Shown piece after piece: positions 61,060 through 64,000 of a stretch of DNA of 64,000 nucleotides; position 1 is the stretch's first letter; the number at the start of each line of letters is the position of its first letter. Source of the stretch: Sideroxydans sp. (lineage in GTDB: Bacteria > Pseudomonadota > Gammaproteobacteria > Burkholderiales > Gallionellaceae); NCBI GenBank assembly GCA_024636935.1, contig JAGXGC010000004.1, forward strand, positions 188,762 to 252,761, given 5' to 3'. The position numbers and the translations under genes were made by a program. Below the pieces are notes generated by a model that had not been told where the DNA came from, did no database searches, and saw only the letters and a list, made by a program, of their open reading frames with translations.

Positions 61060-61878
61060 ATGTCTCAAACCCAAGGCAATCCGCTCGCCGCCAGTGAACC
61101 TTGGAATCTCGTCGCCGCTGGCTACGCCGAGACCACCATGCTCGTGTTCGAGCAGTTTGCAGACGAAGCCATTGCCGCCGCCAATCTAAAACCCGGCGCG
61201 ACCGTGCTGGATGTCGCCTGCGGCCCCGGCACACTCGCGCTCAAACTCGCACAGCACACAGACAAAGTACACGGCATCGACTTCTCCGAATCCATGCTCG
61301 CCGTGTTCAAGCACAAGATCGAACAAGCCGGACACGAGCACATCGAACTGCACTGCGGCGACGCGCAAGCCCTGCCCTATGCCGACGCGACATTCGACGC
61401 CGCCTTCTCACTGTTCGGCCTCATGTTCTTCCCCGACCGCAAGAAAGGATTCGCCGAGATACACCGCACACTCAAACCCGGCGGCAGCATCGCCATCACC
61501 AGCTGGGCACCCGTAGACGAATCACCCGCGATGATGACCATGTTCGGCGCACTACGCGCCATGAAGCCAGAGCTGCCGCAACCGCAACGCTCCGTCACCA
61601 CCCTAGAGAACCCAGACGTATTCAAACAAGAGATGGAAGCCGCCGGATTCCGCAACGTAGAGATACGCCGCATCACCAAAGCATTCCCAGTCACCACCAT
61701 CCCCGATTTCTGGGAATTCATGGTCAAAGGCAGCGCCCCGATACAGATGATGAAAAAAGGAATGGACGAAGCGGAATGGCGCGAGAAAGAAAAGCTTGCG
61801 CTGGAATACTTGAAGAAAGAATTACCTGACTTACCGACTGAGCTGACTTCGGATGCTTGGTTGGGGGTGGGGGCGTAA
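61060..61878 (+). CDS. class I SAM-dependent methyltransferase
   Basis: A 272-residue methyltransferase of the UbiE/Methyltransf_11 type. Motif I is LDVACGPGTLAL with D in VHGIDFSESML, motif II around CGDAQALPYADATFDAAF and motif III LKPGGSIAITSW. Substrate not readable. AAGGGG lies 6 bp before the ATG. No operon partner is obvious. The gene is the last in a run of ordinary chromosome before the AT-richer right end. Confidence 0.88.
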   Translation: MSQTQGNPLAASEPWNLVAAGYAETTMLVFEQFADEAIAAANLKPGATVLDVACGPGTLALKLAQHTDKVHGIDFSESMLAVFKHKIEQAGHEHIELHCGDAQALPYADATFDAAFSLFGLMFFPDRKKGFAEIHRTLKPGGSIAITSWAPVDESPAMMTMFGALRAMKPELPQPQRSVTTLENPDVFKQEMEAAGFRNVEIRRITKAFPVTTIPDFWEFMVKGSAPIQMMKKGMDEAEWREKEKLALEYLKKELPDLPTELTSDAWLGVGA

Positions 61879-62195
61879 CATTAATGCTAAAAAATGAGAC
61901 CTCACAATGATTAAACAACAGAAGCTCGATACGGCGATTGAGAGATTGAACTACCTTTGCAGAAAAGACTCGGATATATGACACCTAGACAGGCATTCTT
62001 TCAATATGGCGCTGCACCTCATACTTAAACCCGCGGACTAAATTAATCACAAATTCGCTTGAACAGTATGTTTGAGATAATATCTCAGTAACCCGCAATA
62101 TATTCCAGCCAGCGGAATTGATTGATTTCATTTTTGCAAATGGGCCAGAAGATGGCTTCAACTAAAGCTTATAAATTTCTTGGGAAGCTCCTCCT
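61879..62195. other. AT-rich gene-free stretch
   Basis: A 317-bp gap that contains no supported gene. It holds one possible 24-codon reading frame (61911-61985, plus) that lacks an SD, and several AT-rich tracts (AACAATTAT-like, ATAATATCTC). The base composition changes here: the chromosomal style to the left is GC-richer, and the ParB-like gene to the right is AT-richer. It marks the left limit of a possible acquired region. Confidence 0.5.
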
Positions 62196-63305
62196 ATGGC
62201 AGACATTATTAAAACAATCAGCATAAAAAAATTACTACTTGATCCAGAGAATCCTCGTTTACCTGAATCAGTAGCTCGCTCCCAGCAGGCAATGATGGAC
62301 TACATTGCAGAAACCACGTCGATTGAAGAATTGATGGAGGCCATTGCCGAGAACGATTTCTTCCCTGGGGAGCCACTGATTGCTGTACCAACAAAGCCAG
62401 GAGCAGATACTTATCATATAGTTGAAGGCAACCGAAGGCTAACCGCCGTCACGTTATTAAACGATCCCTCAGCATGCAGCAAGCCTGGCGAACGGATGCG
62501 CAACATCGCCACAAATGCACGCCATGTACCAAAAGAAATTCCCATTGTTACTAGAGATACACGGTCTGAGGTATTGCCCTACCTTGGGTTCAGACATATC
62601 ACAGGTGTAAAACAATGGGAGCCTTTAGCAAAAGCTCGCTACATTGAACAATTATTTAATCTATCTGATCAGAAATTAAGCATTAAGAATAGGTATACAG
62701 AAGTTGCCAGAACCATTGGAAGTCGTCGCGATCATATTCGAAGAAATCTAGATGCAATGGCTGTTTACAAAGTAATCAAAGAGGGGGAGTTCTTTGGTAT
62801 AGATGAACTCAATGAAGAGTCATTAAAGTTTTCTATTCTCTCAACGGCACTTGCAGATGAGAGAATAGCTGCATTTTCAGGCACCAATAGTAAAACAGAA
62901 GATGGCGATTACATTTCTTCAGATCCTATTGTTAATCCAACAAAATTAAACGATTCGTCAATCAAAGAACTAACTCATTGGCTTTATGAGAAAGATACAA
63001 AAGGTAAAACTAGAATTGGAGAGTCAAGAAACCTTCGTTATCTAGCCGCGATAGTTAGTAATGAAAAAGCCCTCGCCGCATTTAGAAATGGAGCTTTACT
63101 CAAAATTGCCTATCAGATGACGGCTGACGTTTCAGTTGATTTTGCCGAGTTGCTTTATCAAGCAGAAGCCTCCTTGACTGAAGCATCAAGCATGGTTGCG
63201 ACGGTTGAATTTCAAGATGATATTTACGAAGTTGCTAAACGTATTGCAAATCACATCAAGATGATTGGTCGCCAACTCAAGGAAAAACGCGGCGATGAAT
63301 TTTGA
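62196..63305 (+). CDS. ParB/sulfiredoxin-like domain protein, AT-rich
   Basis: A 369-residue protein. The N-terminal 100 residues are ParB-like: LLLDPENPRLPESV, then a conserved VEGNRRLTAVTLL (the nucleotide-binding GNRR element). A helical middle (QWEPLAKARYIEQLF, SRRDHIRRNLDAM, an HTH-like stretch) and C-terminal helices follow. Such stand-alone ParB-like proteins are common in mobile and defence loci rather than in chromosome segregation; no ParA lies nearby. The codon usage is AT-rich compared with the genes to the left. GGAAG is upstream of the ATG. It overlaps the next gene by 11 bp. Confidence 0.75.
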   Translation: MADIIKTISIKKLLLDPENPRLPESVARSQQAMMDYIAETTSIEELMEAIAENDFFPGEPLIAVPTKPGADTYHIVEGNRRLTAVTLLNDPSACSKPGERMRNIATNARHVPKEIPIVTRDTRSEVLPYLGFRHITGVKQWEPLAKARYIEQLFNLSDQKLSIKNRYTEVARTIGSRRDHIRRNLDAMAVYKVIKEGEFFGIDELNEESLKFSILSTALADERIAAFSGTNSKTEDGDYISSDPIVNPTKLNDSSIKELTHWLYEKDTKGKTRIGESRNLRYLAAIVSNEKALAAFRNGALLKIAYQMTADVSVDFAELLYQAEASLTEASSMVATVEFQDDIYEVAKRIANHIKMIGRQLKEKRGDEF

Positions 63306-63885
63306 GCCAGGGAATCTTCACCCAAACGCCCCACACCTATTCGCTGATTTAGCTGAGTTACTGCTGCTAAGTAAATGGATAGGCAGGGATAGCCTCCATA
63401 AGAATGATCTTGAGGAGTTACTAACTCTTGGAGCTATCAGCTCTGACGAAATAGACAACGAGGACGCATCCGAAAGTACAGCTCAGTTAACTAACCAGAG
63501 CACCGCAGAGCGAAGTTCTAGACAGGAAACACAGCTTGAAGATGTAATGGTTCAGCTTGAATATAGATCAAGGTCGCTTGCCGATTATTATCCATTTTCA
63601 ATTTCAGGAGAAACGCTATCTTCCACAGATACTCTGTCTGATCAAGCGCGCGTCTATCGAATGCTTCTTTCCTGTTCACGATTACGGTCATTTAAAAAAA
63701 CCGGGGTACAGCAACGATGGGCCAAACACTTTACCAAACTGAGCAAGATAGCTCTGTCTGGTCTTGTTCCAAGCCATGCTAGCGTCAAAATATTTGATGC
63801 AAACTCTGACGATAGAAAAAGCTACTACACCACCGATCTTCGCAAAGCATTAAAAATTCGGTTCATCCGACTTTCCCGTGGGTAA
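63295..63885 (+). CDS. partner of the ParB-like protein, possibly truncated
   Basis: A 196-residue protein, start ATG 63295 with AAGGA upstream, overlapping the ParB-like gene by 11 bp. The sequence has a helical start (HLFADLAELLLLSKWIG) and a middle with DVMVQLEYRSRSLADYYPFSI and RSFKKTGVQQRWAKHFTKLS. Its end, ALKIRFIRLSRG, looks like a shift into unrelated code. In my memory similar proteins continue well past ALK, so this copy may be cut, although that is uncertain. Adjacent code (63854-63994) in another frame looks like the tail of another gene. Confidence 0.55.
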   Translation: MNFEPGNLHPNAPHLFADLAELLLLSKWIGRDSLHKNDLEELLTLGAISSDEIDNEDASESTAQLTNQSTAERSSRQETQLEDVMVQLEYRSRSLADYYPFSISGETLSSTDTLSDQARVYRMLLSCSRLRSFKKTGVQQRWAKHFTKLSKIALSGLVPSHASVKIFDANSDDRKSYYTTDLRKALKIRFIRLSRG

Positions 63886-63994
63886 CCTGAGCCGGATACA
63901 GATCAAGTCCACCGCAGTGGAAGTAGATGGCGATCTTGAAATGGTCACGATTCCTGAATCCACAGGCCCGTTTTTGTACAGTAGCGATCTTTGA
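63854..63994 (+). pseudogene. 3' coding fragment, frame-shifted from the gene before it
   Basis: In a second plus frame, a stop-free stretch reads FGSSDFPVGNLSRIQIKSTA, continues with VEVDGDLEMVTIPESTGPFL and ends in LYSSDL with TGA at 63992-63994. It has a protein-like composition, but no start or SD, and begins where the preceding protein loses its pattern. The simplest reading is that a deletion has joined two genes. The family is not recognised. Confidence 0.4.
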
Positions 63995-64000
63995 GTTCAA

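Noticed and set aside
61911..61985. 24-codon reading frame before the ParB-like gene
   Set aside because: No SD, no pattern and too short to support.
62196..63305. ParB-like protein as a chromosome partition protein
   Set aside because: No parA partner or parS site is seen, and the C-terminal part is not that of segregation ParB.

Overview
The window looks like chromosomal DNA of a betaproteobacterium. The leuCDB-asd-fimV order, a separately promoted grpE-dnaK-dnaJ cluster, a selD/selU pair and a very high density of cyclic-di-GMP proteins are all compatible with the order Nitrosomonadales, perhaps a Gallionella/Sideroxydans-like iron oxidiser. That placement is inference from protein style only. 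Most genes start with a clear Shine-Dalgarno (SD) sequence, and many are coupled by ATGA, TGATG or TAATG overlaps.

Layout, left to right. (1) 1-8929, minus strand: an MFS transporter, leucine biosynthesis leuC-leuD-leuB, asd, the polar-hub protein FimV ending in a strong terminator, and a cut membrane gene resembling CbiQ/EcfT. (2) 8959-12778, plus: heat-shock cluster grpE-dnaK-dnaJ with a near-consensus sigma-32 promoter. (3) 12805-15607, plus: VOC protein, LemA, a small beta-barrel protein and a GIDE-like protein with an EF-hand. (4) 15608-25323, mostly minus: HD-GYP/ankyrin pair, DinG/YoaA helicase, YaiI, DUF3330, MltC, and the operon prxQ-membrane protein-uup. (5) 25401-33531: tRNA-Arg(CCT) followed by an 8-kb P4-like integrative element. 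It holds a tyrosine integrase, XRE and AlpA regulators, DUF4224, a short RadC, two unknown proteins and a TOPRIM/DUF927 primase-helicase. It is framed by a 131/140-bp inverted repeat built of TGTCCCGAC units, by paired arm-type TGTTGGTAAA decamers and by a candidate attR. (6) 33543-47523: GGDEF-EAL protein, selD/selU, an Aer-like chemoreceptor, alr, lplT, ggt, a cNMP-EAL protein, and a Rossmann-PAS-GGDEF protein. (7) 47735-51859, plus: lipoprotein, ferredoxin-reductase, NfeD, and a three-part LRR-kinase-exonuclease fusion. (8) 51864-58853: yjbQ-acyP-SDR-thioredoxin/HEAT operon, a membrane GGDEF protein, two small proteins, and a Cpx-like two-component system with a Spy/CpxP-family protein. (9) 59074-61878: small conserved genes, a radical-SAM protein and a methyltransferase, with two REPIN-like elements in the gaps. 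(10) 61879-64000: an AT-richer segment with a ParB-like gene, a partner that may be truncated, and the 3' tail of another gene. It looks like the edge of a second acquired region.

The strongest candidates for something new are the LRR-kinase-DEDDy exonuclease fusion (49907-51859) and the iteron-bearing inverted repeats of the integrative element (26896-27026 and 32963-33102). Third is an uncharacterised membrane module that seems to be shared by an HD-GYP protein and a GGDEF protein.
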